NCBI GenBank assembly: GCA_002753185.1
Contig: PDZX01000003.1
Location: 1 to 64,000 of the forward strand
DNA: 64,000 bases
DNA from: Magnetococcales bacterium WMHbin3
Lineage (GTDB): Bacteria > Pseudomonadota > Magnetococcia > Magnetococcales > Magnetaquicoccaceae
Reading direction: 5' to 3'
The position numbers and the translations under genes were made by a program. Positions 9,907 to 18,429 of the stretch are shown here, piece by piece (position 1 is the stretch's first letter; each line of letters starts with the position of its first letter). The notes below the pieces were generated by a model that was not told where the DNA came from, ran no database searches, and saw only the letters and a list, made by a program, of their open reading frames with translations.

Positions 9907-10719
9907 TTATGGGGTCGCACGATTTTTCAACATGCGGCCCAGGGCGGCTCCGGGGTCGGCCTCTTTCATGAAGGACTCACCGATGAGCAGGGCGAATACC
10001 CGATGCTCCATCAAGGCGTACACGTCGTCGGCGTCGCGGATGCCGCTCTCCGCCACCACGATCCGTCCCGCCTCCACCCGCCGCGACAGGCGGAAGGTGG
10101 TGGTCAGGTCGGTGACGAAGGTCTTGAGATTGCGGTTGTTGATGCCGATCAGCGGGGTGGCGAGGTCATGGGCCAGTTCCAGTTCGGCCTCGTCGTGGAC
10201 CTCCACCAGGACGTCCAGGCCCAGTTCCAGGGCTGCGGCTTCCAGTTCCAGGGCCTGGTTGCGCTCCAGGGCGGCGATGATGAGGAGCACGGCGTCGGCG
10301 CCCAGCCAGCGGGACTCGGCGACCTGGTAGGGATCGTAAAGAAAATCCTTGCGCAAGACTGGTAATAAAATACGTTCGCGGATGCGCGTGATAAAGGCGC
10401 CGTCCCCCTGGAAGAAGTCCCGGTCGGTCAGGCACGAGATGCAGGTGGCGCCGTTGTCGGCGTAGCCTTGCGCGATGGCGTCGGGGTGAAAGGGGAGATG
10501 GGCCGGGAAAATACGGCCCTTGGAGGGGGATGCCAGCTTGACCTCGGCGATCACGGCGGGTTTTTCCGCTGCTACCCGTTCTTGCAGGGACTGGGCGAAT
10601 CCGCGTGGCGGGGGGCTGCCCCGGCATTCGGCCAGCAGCAGGGATTCGGGGCGCGCGCGGCGGGCGGCGGCCACCTCCTCGCGCTTGCGGGCCATGATGG
10701 TGTCCAGAATGTCGGCCAT
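9907..10719 (-). CDS. trpC: Indole-3-glycerol phosphate synthase
   Basis: 270 aa. It catalyses decarboxylating ring closure of CdRP to indole-3-glycerol phosphate in tryptophan synthesis. The family's N-terminal MADILDTIMARKREEV is followed by AVIAEVKLASPSKG with the catalytic Lys, LTDRDFFQGD, LRKDFLYDPYQV with the second catalytic Lys, LLIIAALE, LVEVHDEAELE, GINNRNLKTF and VAESGIRDADD. It is a complete TIM barrel. The start at 10719 lies 8 bp after the trpD stop, so the two form an operon. Confidence 0.97.
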   Translation of the reverse strand: MADILDTIMARKREEVAAARRARPESLLLAECRGSPPPRGFAQSLQERVAAEKPAVIAEVKLASPSKGRIFPAHLPFHPDAIAQGYADNGATCISCLTDRDFFQGDGAFITRIRERILLPVLRKDFLYDPYQVAESRWLGADAVLLIIAALERNQALELEAAALELGLDVLVEVHDEAELELAHDLATPLIGINNRNLKTFVTDLTTTFRLSRRVEAGRIVVAESGIRDADDVYALMEHRVFALLIGESFMKEADPGAALGRMLKNRATP

Positions 10720-10727
10720 GGCGGGTC

Positions 10728-11756
10728 TCAGGGATCCTTGGGCGAATGGGAGAGAAAAACGAGGCGGGTCAGGCGTTCCATGGCCTGGCCGGAGTCCACG
10801 GCGTCTGCAGCCAGCCGCATGCCGCTGGCGAGATCCTCCGCCTTGTCGGCCACCATCAGGGCCGCTGCGGCGTTGAGCAGGGCGATATCCCGTCGTGGCC
10901 CTTTTTCTCCGCTCAGGATCCGGCGGGTGATGTCGGCGTTGTGGCTGGCGTCGCCCCCTTTCAGGTCGGAGGGGGTGGCGCGGGGAATGCCGAGGGATTC
11001 CGGTTCCAGCAGGCGGATGTCCACCGAGCCGCCGGGGTGGAGTTCGGCGATGCGCGTCGGGCCGGTGGTGGTGATTTCGTCCAGTCCGTCCAGGCCGTGG
11101 ACCACCATGGCGCGTTGCGATCCCAGGCGGCCGAGGGTGCGTGCCACGGGTTCCACCCATTTCTCGTCGAACACCCCGATCAGTTGCCGGGCGGCGCCCG
11201 CCGGATTGGTCAATGGTCCCAGGAGGTTGAAAATCGTGAAAAATCCCAGTTCCCGGCGCGGCCCCATGGCGTGTTTCATGGCTCCGTGATGGCGTGGGGC
11301 GAAAAGAAAGCCCACCCCTGCCTCGCGCAGGCAGCGTTCCACCATGGGCGGTTCCAGATCGATGTTCACCCCCAGGGCGCTCAGCACGTCGGCGGAGCCG
11401 CTTTTCGAGGTGATGGAGCGGTTGCCGTGCTTGGCCACCGTCACTCCGCAGGCAGCGACGATGAAGGCAACGGTGGTCGAGATATTGAAAGTGCCCAACC
11501 CGTCGCCGCCGGTTCCGCAGGTATCCACCACCACCCCGTCGCCGGCATTCACCCGCAGCGCTTTTTCCCGCATGGCCTGCGCCGACCCGGCGATTTCGTC
11601 CACGGTTTCGCCCTTGACGCGCAGTGCGGTGAGGTAGGCGCCGATCTGTGCATCGGTCACCTCGCCGGACATGATGCGCTCCATCATCCAGCGCGCCTCC
11701 TCCTGGGAGAGGGAGCGGCCAGTGACCGTGCGGGCGAGAATCTCCTTGATCTCCAT
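10728..11756 (-). CDS. trpD: Anthranilate phosphoribosyltransferase
   Basis: 342 aa. It transfers phosphoribose from PRPP to anthranilate in tryptophan synthesis. The family motifs are VVDTCGTGGDGLGTFNIST (PRPP-binding glycine loop), AKHGNRSITSKSGSADVLSALG, FLFAPRHHGAMKHAMGPRRELG, and NLLGPLTNPAG. The chosen ATG at 11756 follows AAAGGAG five bases upstream; an in-frame ATG at 11774 would place that ribosome binding site inside the gene. It is the first gene of trpDC and is driven by the promoter at 11801-11829. No trpE or trpG is in the window. Confidence 0.97.
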   Translation of the reverse strand: MEIKEILARTVTGRSLSQEEARWMMERIMSGEVTDAQIGAYLTALRVKGETVDEIAGSAQAMREKALRVNAGDGVVVDTCGTGGDGLGTFNISTTVAFIVAACGVTVAKHGNRSITSKSGSADVLSALGVNIDLEPPMVERCLREAGVGFLFAPRHHGAMKHAMGPRRELGFFTIFNLLGPLTNPAGAARQLIGVFDEKWVEPVARTLGRLGSQRAMVVHGLDGLDEITTTGPTRIAELHPGGSVDIRLLEPESLGIPRATPSDLKGGDASHNADITRRILSGEKGPRRDIALLNAAAALMVADKAEDLASGMRLAADAVDSGQAMERLTRLVFLSHSPKDP

Positions 11757-11800
11757 GGGGACTCCTTTCGGCAAATGGGTGATTTTTTGGAAAAGACTTT

Positions 11801-11829
11801 ATTTTATGGCACGTTTTCTGTATTGTCAA
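11801..11829 (-). promoter_or_regulatory. Strong sigma-70 promoter for trpDC
   Basis: On the minus strand a perfect TTGACA (complement of 11824-11829) is spaced 17 bp from TAAAAT (complement of 11801-11806), 45 bases upstream of the trpD start. This is the best sigma-70 match I found in the window. It ends only a few bases from the first possible start (11835) of the divergent ATPase gene. Confidence 0.75.
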
Positions 11830-11870
11830 ACCGGATGGTTTTTCGTTGTGACGGATGGATCGGGGCGAGC

Positions 11871-13229
11871 ATGAAGATCACTTTGAAAAATTTGGGTCCG
11901 CTCCCGCAAGCAGAATTCGAGCTTGGCGATCTGACCATTTTGTGTGGGGAGAACAATTCGGGCAAGACGTATGCGACCTATGCCTTGCATGGTTTTTTGG
12001 CGTGGGGAAAGCATTTATGCGTTCCTGAGATTTCGAGCATCGTGTTGAGGCAGTTGCAAGAAACCGGGCATGTCAAGTTGGATATCAATCATTTGCTGGA
12101 TCAATTCGATCACGTGCTTCGTGATGCTTGTGAACAGTATTCCAGTCAAATTAATATTGTTTTTGGATCAGATGAAAAATTGTTCGATGGGTCGGTTTTT
12201 GATCTTAAAATTTTAAAATCCGAAAGAAAAGTGCTTCCTTTTTATAATGGAAAAAATAGATTTTTGCGTATTGCTAAGGCACGAGAATCTGACGAGATAG
12301 AGGTTTTTGTATTGGAGGATCGGGTTGTGCCGGACAGGGCGATCCTGGATGGGATCGCAGAGGGTTTGAGAAATATTATTTACTCTCCATCGTTTCCGAG
12401 TGCTTTTATTGCGAGTGCCGAGCGCACTGGGGCGGCCATTTTCAAGAAGGAGTTGAATTTCAATCGCAATCGTTTGCTGGAAAGGATGGGGGCGCAGCCG
12501 GACAAGGATCCGCGGGAATTGATGGCGAGCAGTTATGCCGATTACCCTCTGCCGGTCAAGGTTAATGTCGATTTTACTCGTCAATTGCACGGGGAGATAA
12601 GTAATAAAAGTTTTCTTAATACCACGCATCCCGATCTCCTGGAGGATTTTGTGGAGATTATTGGTGGTAATTATAGTATTGACAATAACGATGAAATATT
12701 TTTCAGCCCAAAAAATAATAAAAAAATCTTTTTAAAGATGAGTGAAAGCTCAAGCGCTGTCCGTTCCTTGTTGGATATTGGGTTTTATTTGCAACATATC
12801 GTCAAGGAGGGGGATATCCTGATGGTGGATGAGCCGGAATTGAATCTGCATCCGGTCAATCAGAGGAAGTTGGCCAGATTGTTTGTGCGTTTGGTCAATA
12901 AAGGCGTTAAAATTTTTATTACTACGCACAGTGATTATATTATCAAAGAATTGAACAGTCTGATTTTATTGTCCATGGATCAGCCACATCTCAAACAAAT
13001 CGCCGAACGGGAGGGTTACAGGCCGGATGAGTTGTTGGCCCCGGATCGGGTCCGGGTCTACATGGCGCGCAAGGAACTGGTCTTGCTGGAGGGGTATCAA
13101 CGCAGAACCAGGAATTTGACGTTGGTGCCAGCCAGGATCACGGCGGAACATGGAATCGAAGCGATTACATTTGACGAGACGATCAATGATATGAATCGAA
13201 TTCAAGATGATATCTATTTTGGAGATTAG
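11871..13229 (+). CDS. ABC/SMC-like AAA ATPase of a two-gene ATPase-nuclease module
   Basis: 452 aa. It has Walker A GENNSGKT at residues about 27-34, directly after a MKITLKNLGPLPQAEF-type RecF/OLD-like N-terminus. A long, charged middle region follows, then an SSSAVRS signature-like motif, Walker B GDILMVDEPELNLHP, and the switch His in IFITTHSDYIIKEL. No C-terminal Toprim nuclease domain is visible, unlike OLD proteins. The next gene, starting 7 bp later, encodes a predicted PD-(D/E)XK protein and probably supplies the effector. Base composition is much more AT-rich than the neighbouring trpD and Ppx-like genes, suggesting transfer. ATG 11871 is preferred; 11835 is possible. A defence or toxin-antitoxin-like role is inference. 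Confidence 0.85.
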   Translation: MKITLKNLGPLPQAEFELGDLTILCGENNSGKTYATYALHGFLAWGKHLCVPEISSIVLRQLQETGHVKLDINHLLDQFDHVLRDACEQYSSQINIVFGSDEKLFDGSVFDLKILKSERKVLPFYNGKNRFLRIAKARESDEIEVFVLEDRVVPDRAILDGIAEGLRNIIYSPSFPSAFIASAERTGAAIFKKELNFNRNRLLERMGAQPDKDPRELMASSYADYPLPVKVNVDFTRQLHGEISNKSFLNTTHPDLLEDFVEIIGGNYSIDNNDEIFFSPKNNKKIFLKMSESSSAVRSLLDIGFYLQHIVKEGDILMVDEPELNLHPVNQRKLARLFVRLVNKGVKIFITTHSDYIIKELNSLILLSMDQPHLKQIAEREGYRPDELLAPDRVRVYMARKELVLLEGYQRRTRNLTLVPARITAEHGIEAITFDETINDMNRIQDDIYFGD

Positions 13230-13236
13230 ATGTATC

Positions 13237-13791
13237 ATGACGCCTCGTGAGATCCTGGATCGGCTGTTGCTTCCCGATTTTTTTGTTCCCGTGAATGGGG
13301 ATAAGGCCATTCTGGTGGAATCGGAACCGATGTCTCTTATTAAAGAAATCCATCTCTCCCCCATTCCGGCAGGTTCGGTGCTGTTAAGGATGGATCGAAT
13401 TGATCCAGGGGATATGAAGAAGTATTTCGGTCTTGCTGGCAACGCAGGCGAATTAAAAAGATGCGATTATTTATTGATCGGAATCTATAATAATATTAAA
13501 TTTATATTATTTGTAGAATTAAAATCAGAAGAAGTAAAATCTCCGGATGTTAAGGAAAAATTTTATAGTTGTGAATGTATTATTGATTATTATTGCTCCT
13601 TGTTGAAATCGTTTCACGGGTTGAATTTTAATGGTTATAAAAAATATTATGCTGTGGTGTATTGGGATGCGATTCTGAAAAGGTCAACATCTATTAACGG
13701 CACCAATCAACGATCTGTAAATAATTATTATAGAATTCAGGTCAATAAACCTGTAACCGAAATTAAACTGAGCCGCTTCTTCAATCAATAG
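13237..13791 (+). CDS. Predicted PD-(D/E)XK-like protein, partner of upstream ATPase
   Basis: 184 aa from the ATG at 13237; an alternative ATG at 13207 would overlap the ATPase gene by 23 bp and has no ribosome binding site. I do not recognise a named family. A segment with Asp77 (KRCDYLLIG) and then, after a beta-strand-like stretch, FVELKS with Glu94 and Lys96 fits the D-x(n)-E-x-K core of restriction-endonuclease-like folds. A helix-like CECIIDYYCSLLKSF follows. The whole gene is AT-rich, like the ATPase. The two genes look like one transcription unit. Nuclease activity is inferred from this motif alone; another possibility is a non-catalytic adaptor. Confidence 0.6.
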   Translation: MTPREILDRLLLPDFFVPVNGDKAILVESEPMSLIKEIHLSPIPAGSVLLRMDRIDPGDMKKYFGLAGNAGELKRCDYLLIGIYNNIKFILFVELKSEEVKSPDVKEKFYSCECIIDYYCSLLKSFHGLNFNGYKKYYAVVYWDAILKRSTSINGTNQRSVNNYYRIQVNKPVTEIKLSRFFNQ

Positions 13792-13802
13792 GTGGAGAAA
13801 AA

Positions 13803-14951
13803 ATGCCTTCCGGTCATGTCACGCCACGCTCCATCGCTTTCCGGATGCCGATGCTCTGCCTGTGGCTGCTGCTCATGCCTCTGTCCGCAGGGGCGGAGTG
13901 TCTCGTCGGTTTCGATGTCGGCTCCTCCGGCGTGCGGGCCGGGGCGAATCATGTGGGAAAGGTCGCCAAGGTCAGGATCGACTACCTGGAGGACGTCTGG
14001 CCGGACAACCGCATCGACGTGACCAACGAGGCCACCATCGCCGCCTTCCGGGATCTGCCGCAGGAGATCGGCGCGGGGGAGAACTGCGCGGCCGTGGCAG
14101 GGGGGTATTCCGCCTGGCGCTACGCCCTGGAAAAGGGCAAACGGGCCGATGTGGCCGCCACCCTGGCCACCTTCCATCAGCGCGCCGGAGTCCACTTCTT
14201 CGTGATCCCCCAGGAGGTGGAGGGGAGCTATGCCCATCTCGCCGCGCAACGCATCCTGAAAGACAAACTGCAAACCCCCTTCGTCCTCGATATCGGCGGC
14301 GGCAGCATGCAGTTCGCCAGCCGCGATAATGGCTGGGGGGCGCCGCTCGGTCAGAAATCCTGGCGCAAGCGGTTTTGCCAATCGGCGAGAAACAGCGCCA
14401 ATCCCGACTGCGCCCCCAATCCGGTGGGCGAGGGGGCGTTGGCGGCAACCGGAAAAATCCTCGGCCCGGAGGTGGCCGCAGCCAGGGAGCGGCTGGGGCA
14501 GGGCGCGCGGGTCACGGCGGTCAGTTCCACGGTGGTCAGGGAGATCCATCCTATCCTGCGTCATCTTTTCCCCGCCAGCGGCGAAGTGGACGAGAACGGT
14601 TTCGGTCGCCGTCCGCTCGCCGAAGCCATCCGCCGGTTGAGCACCCTGGATGACGCCGGCATCCTCGCCGCCCTCGACGGCTGCCGATTCACCGATGCCA
14701 GGCCGACCTGCGATCCCCGCCATGTGGCCACCTTCGTCACCGACATGCTCCTGCTGCACGCCTTCCTGGAGGGGTTGTCCATCGAGCGGATCGAGGTGGG
14801 GGCCGCCGACGTCAACAACGTCCCCGGCCTCCTGGCCGATGCCAGGCCCCGCGCCTGGATTTCCCATTATCAATGTTATCTGACCCGTCTGCAATCCGGC
14901 GGGGTCGGGGCCTTCCTGAGCGATCCGGGCACCTGTCCGCCGGAACCCTGA
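13803..14951 (+). CDS. Exported Ppx/GppA-like phosphatase-fold protein
   Basis: 382 aa. After a basic N-terminus there is a hydrophobic core (MPMLCLWLLLMPLSAGA) with a likely signal-peptidase site before ECLV, so the protein should leave the cytoplasm. The mature part has the ASKHA-fold blocks of exopolyphosphatase/GppA proteins: VGFDVGSSGVRAG, the VIPQEVEGSYAHLAA segment, VLDIGGGSMQF, and a late VGAADVNNVPGLL. The C-terminal HD domain of full Ppx is absent. It has six cysteines, some of which could pair in the periplasm. A GGTGGAG site precedes the ATG. Cytoplasmic Ppx/GppA act on polyphosphate or pppGpp; what an exported version acts on is unknown. Confidence 0.75.
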   Translation: MPSGHVTPRSIAFRMPMLCLWLLLMPLSAGAECLVGFDVGSSGVRAGANHVGKVAKVRIDYLEDVWPDNRIDVTNEATIAAFRDLPQEIGAGENCAAVAGGYSAWRYALEKGKRADVAATLATFHQRAGVHFFVIPQEVEGSYAHLAAQRILKDKLQTPFVLDIGGGSMQFASRDNGWGAPLGQKSWRKRFCQSARNSANPDCAPNPVGEGALAATGKILGPEVAAARERLGQGARVTAVSSTVVREIHPILRHLFPASGEVDENGFGRRPLAEAIRRLSTLDDAGILAALDGCRFTDARPTCDPRHVATFVTDMLLLHAFLEGLSIERIEVGAADVNNVPGLLADARPRAWISHYQCYLTRLQSGGVGAFLSDPGTCPPEP

Positions 14952-14957
14952 TCGATA

Positions 14958-16142
14958 TTACGTCAGGGCCACCTTGGGGTGGCGGATCTCCGACAGCAGC
15001 CGTTTGAGAAACGACGACAGCGATTCCATGTAGTGCGGGTCGTCGATCAGAAAGGCGTCGTGGCCGTGGATCGAACGGAACTGCTCGAAGGTGACGGTCT
15101 TCCGGTGCCAGTTGAGCATCTTCACCAGCTCCTTGGAGCGGGAGGTGTCGAACCGCCAGTCGGTGTCGAAGCTGATCACCAGCAGCCGGGCATTGAAGGC
15201 GAGCAGACGCTTGGCCGTGGTCTCCGGATCCGGGAAGGGATCGAAATAGTCCATGGCTTTGGTGATGTAAAGGTAGGTGTTGGCGTCGAACTTCTTGACG
15301 AAGGTCGATCCCTGATAGTGAAGATAGCTCTCCACCGCGAAATCCCGCTCGAAACCGAATGACAGTTGTTTGCGGTCTTGTAATTGGCGGCCGAATTTTT
15401 CGTGCAGCCCCTTTTCCGACAGATAGGTGATGTGGGCGATCATGCGGGCCAGGGCCAGCCCGTTGACCGGTCGCTCGACCCCCTCGCCATAATAATCCCC
15501 GCCGTTGAAATGGGGATCCACCATGATGGCCTGACGCGCCACGGCGTTGAAGGCGATGTTCTGGGCCGACAGCCGCGGGGTGGAGGCGATGACGACCACC
15601 GCCCGCATGGCGTCCGGAAAATCCAGCCCCCATTGCAGGGCGATCATTCCCCCCATCGACCCGCCCGCCACGGCCATCAGTTGCGGGATCCTCAGATGAT
15701 CGATCAGCGCCTTTTGCAGTCGCGCCATGTCGGCGATGGTGATCATCGGAAAGCTCAGGCCGAAGGGGCGTCCGGTCGCCGGGTTGATGCTGGAGGGACC
15801 CGTGGAGCCGTCGCAACCGCCCAGATTGTTGCTGCAAATGACGAAATAACGGTCGGTATCGAAGGGTTTGCCCGGCCCGATGAAGTTGTCCCACCAGCCG
15901 GGCTTGCGGTCGTTTTCGTGGTGGCGGCCGGCGGCATGGGCGTTGCCCGACAGGGCATGGCAGAGGAGAATCGCGTTGCTTTTGTCCGCGTTCAGCCGGC
16001 CATAGGTCTCGTAGGCCACCCGTACCGGGGCCAGTGTGGCGCCGCAATCCAGCGCCAGGGAGGTTTGGCCGTCCGAGAACAGATCCACGTATTCCGTCTG
16101 GACGATGCCGACCGATTGGGGAGTGGCAGGAGTGGCATTCAT
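14958..16142 (-). CDS. metX: Homoserine O-acetyltransferase
   Basis: 394 aa. It acylates homoserine in methionine synthesis. It is an alpha/beta hydrolase with a long conserved core: LAPVRVAYETYGRLNADKSN, LCHALSGNAHAAG, GGCDGSTGPSS, the nucleophile elbow GGSMGGMIALQW, and late catalytic residues in ISFDTDWRFDTS and IHGHDAFLID. The ATG at 16142 is chosen over an upstream TTG at 16163. MetX enzymes can use acetyl- or succinyl-CoA and the choice cannot be settled here. It is convergent with the Ppx-like gene (6 bp apart) and divergent from flhA. No metW follows. Confidence 0.95.
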   Translation of the reverse strand: MNATPATPQSVGIVQTEYVDLFSDGQTSLALDCGATLAPVRVAYETYGRLNADKSNAILLCHALSGNAHAAGRHHENDRKPGWWDNFIGPGKPFDTDRYFVICSNNLGGCDGSTGPSSINPATGRPFGLSFPMITIADMARLQKALIDHLRIPQLMAVAGGSMGGMIALQWGLDFPDAMRAVVVIASTPRLSAQNIAFNAVARQAIMVDPHFNGGDYYGEGVERPVNGLALARMIAHITYLSEKGLHEKFGRQLQDRKQLSFGFERDFAVESYLHYQGSTFVKKFDANTYLYITKAMDYFDPFPDPETTAKRLLAFNARLLVISFDTDWRFDTSRSKELVKMLNWHRKTVTFEQFRSIHGHDAFLIDDPHYMESLSSFLKRLLSEIRHPKVALT

Positions 16143-16231
16143 CTGAAAAAATCCGTTCGGCAAGTTGGTGAATGGTAAACGGAAAACGGCTGCCTTGACC
16201 TCATTGTCGCGGATTTTGCGGAGATGAACAA

Positions 16232-16245
16232 GGCATAAAAATTGC
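16232..16245 (+). promoter_or_regulatory. Sigma-54-type (-24/-12) promoter before flhA
   Basis: The sequence AGGCATAAAAATTGCT has GG at 16232-16233 and GC at 16244-16245 with the required ten bases between them, plus the TT before GC and an A/T after it. It lies about 68 bases before the flhA start. Sigma-54 control of flhA operons is known in Pseudomonas and Vibrio. No operator for the activator is identified. Confidence 0.5.
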
Positions 16246-16312
16246 TCGATGCCTCATTCGATTCCCCGCGTCGTTGCGCATGGGGCGTTCACACGGAGAA
16301 AGGGTACGGAAT

Positions 16313-18388
16313 ATGTCTCGGTATTTCAAGAGATTCAGCGGATTCAGCGACATCCTGATGGCGGCTGGCGTGATCGCGATCCTGGCGATCATGATCATTC
16401 CCTTGCCCTCGTGGATGTTGGATATCTTCCTGTCCGTCAACATTTCGCTCGGCATCGTCATCCTGCTGACGACCGTTTATGTCCACAAACCCCTGGATTT
16501 CTCCTCGTTTCCGAGCATTCTGCTCATCACCACCCTGTTCCGGCTGGCACTCAATATCGCCGTCACCCGTGTGATCCTCCTGCACGGCGGCGAGGGCGAG
16601 GCAGCGGCGGGCGAGGTGATCCGCTCGTTCGGCCAGTTCGTGGTGGGGGGCAATCCCGTGGTCGGGATGATCATCTTCGGCATCCTGGTGATCATCAACT
16701 TCGTGGTCATCACCAAGGGCGCCGGGCGCATCGCCGAAGTGGCGGCACGCTTCACCCTGGACAAGATGCCCGGCAAGCAGATGGCCATCGACGCGGACCT
16801 CAACTCCGGCCTCATCTCCGAAAGCGAGGCCAAGGCACGCCGCAAGGAGATCGAGCAGGAGTCCGAGTTCTTCGGGGCCATGGACGGTGCCTCGAAGTTC
16901 GTGCGCGGCGACGCGGTGGCGGCGATCATCATTACTTTTATTAATATCATAGGCGGTTTCATCATCGGCGTCGGTCAGCACGGCCTCTCCGCAGCCGATT
17001 CGGCCAACATCTACACCATCCTCACCGTGGGCGACGGCCTGGTGGCCCAGATTCCGGCCCTGGTCATCTCCACGGCGGCCGGTTTTCTGGTGACCCGCGC
17101 CTCCTCGGACGAGAACCTCGGCGAACATGTCGGCGGCCAGATCACGGCCCAGCCAAGGGTCATCCTGTTGAGTTCCGGGGTGCTGGGCCTGTTCGCCATC
17201 ATGCCGGGCATGCCCACCGTGCCGTTCGCCATCCTGGCTGTTCTGCTGGGCGGCTGGGCCTATCTGCTCTTCAAGAAACTCGAAAAGGCCGAACAGGTCT
17301 CCGCGCGCACCGAAACCATGCGCGCCCAGAGCGAGGCCATGGTCGAAGAGCCGATCGAGTCCTTCCTCTCCCTGGATCTCCTCCGGCTGGATGTCGGCTA
17401 CGGCCTGATCTCCCTGGTGGACGAGAGCCAGCAGGGGACGCTCCTCGACAAGATCCGCTCCATCCGCAAGCAGTTCGCCTCGGACATGGGTTTCGTGGTG
17501 CCCCCGATCCACATCAAGGACAATCTCCAGTTCCGGCCCGGCGAGTACGCCTTCATGATCCGGGGCGTGGAGGTGGGCCGCGGGGAACTCAAGACCTCCC
17601 ATTATCTGGCCATGGAAGGGGGCGCCGTCACCGGTCGCGTCGAGGGGACCCCCACCACCGAACCGGCCTTCGGATTGCCCGCCCTCTGGATCTCCCCCAA
17701 CGACCGGGAGCGCGCCGAGATGATGGGCTATACCGTGGTCGATCCGGCCACGGTCCTGGCGACCCATATCACCGAACTGATCCACAACCACGCCCACGAG
17801 ATGCTCAACCGCCAGGAGGTCCAGAGCCTGCTGGACCTGACCGCCAAGACCCAGCCCAAGCTGGTGGAGGAACTGATCCCCCACATCATCACCCTGGGGA
17901 CCCTGCAGAAGGTGTTGCAGGGCCTGCTGCGGGAACGGGTCTCCATCCGCGACATGAGCACGATCCTGGAGACCATCTCCGACTACGCGCGGGTGGTCAA
18001 GCAGCCGGCGCAACTGGTGGAGTTGACCCGTCAGTCCCTGGCCCGCTCCCTGGTGACCCGCTATCTGGACGAGGATGGCCGGCTTTCCGCCCTGATCCTG
18101 GGCGCGGATGCCGAAAATCTGGTCAACGAGGCCATCGTGGACGGGGAGTACGGTTCCTATCTCTCCCTGGCCCCGCGCGCGGCCGGATTGTTGATGGCGC
18201 GCATCCGCGAGTCCGTGGACCGCATCGCCGCGCATGTCCAGCAGCCGGTGATCATCACCGGAGCACGGGCGCGGCCATTCTTCAAGCAGGCGGCGGAGGC
18301 GGTCATCCCCCATTTGGCGGTGCTTTCGCAAAACGAGATTCCAACCAATATTCCCGTGCAGTCCCTCGGCACGGTGACGCTCTCCTGA
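16313..18388 (+). CDS. flhA: Flagellar type III export protein
   Basis: 691 aa. This inner-membrane protein of the flagellar export gate forms a ring whose cytoplasmic domain receives chaperone-substrate complexes. The N-terminal half has about eight membrane helices and the conserved FHIPEP region, here LTTLFRLALNIAVTRVIL, then KGAGRIAEVAARFTLDKMPGKQMAIDADLNSG and SEFFGAMDGASKFVRGDA. The C-terminal half has the usual soluble domain (VGYGLISLVD, HYLAMEGG, LVEELIPHIITLGTLQKVLQGLLRE). Length is typical. The start at 16313 follows an AAAGGG-rich stretch. It is the first gene of the flagellar run to about 22993. Confidence 0.97.
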   Translation: MSRYFKRFSGFSDILMAAGVIAILAIMIIPLPSWMLDIFLSVNISLGIVILLTTVYVHKPLDFSSFPSILLITTLFRLALNIAVTRVILLHGGEGEAAAGEVIRSFGQFVVGGNPVVGMIIFGILVIINFVVITKGAGRIAEVAARFTLDKMPGKQMAIDADLNSGLISESEAKARRKEIEQESEFFGAMDGASKFVRGDAVAAIIITFINIIGGFIIGVGQHGLSAADSANIYTILTVGDGLVAQIPALVISTAAGFLVTRASSDENLGEHVGGQITAQPRVILLSSGVLGLFAIMPGMPTVPFAILAVLLGGWAYLLFKKLEKAEQVSARTETMRAQSEAMVEEPIESFLSLDLLRLDVGYGLISLVDESQQGTLLDKIRSIRKQFASDMGFVVPPIHIKDNLQFRPGEYAFMIRGVEVGRGELKTSHYLAMEGGAVTGRVEGTPTTEPAFGLPALWISPNDRERAEMMGYTVVDPATVLATHITELIHNHAHEMLNRQEVQSLLDLTAKTQPKLVEELIPHIITLGTLQKVLQGLLRERVSIRDMSTILETISDYARVVKQPAQLVELTRQSLARSLVTRYLDEDGRLSALILGADAENLVNEAIVDGEYGSYLSLAPRAAGLLMARIRESVDRIAAHVQQPVIITGARARPFFKQAAEAVIPHLAVLSQNEIPTNIPVQSLGTVTLS

Positions 18389-18429
18389 ATGGCGGGCATG
18401 GCCTCTGACAGTCAAGGATTTGACCGTAG

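Noticed and set aside
13207-13236. Upstream ATG for the predicted nuclease gene
   Set aside because: It would overlap the ATPase gene by 23 bp and has no ribosome binding site; ATG 13237 has GGAG upstream, though at long spacing.
16289-18415. A 708-codon open frame on the minus strand opposite flhA, and similar long frames opposite dxs, the kinases and chemoreceptors
   Set aside because: All lie fully within genes with strong family motifs; GC-rich third positions keep the opposite frames open by chance.
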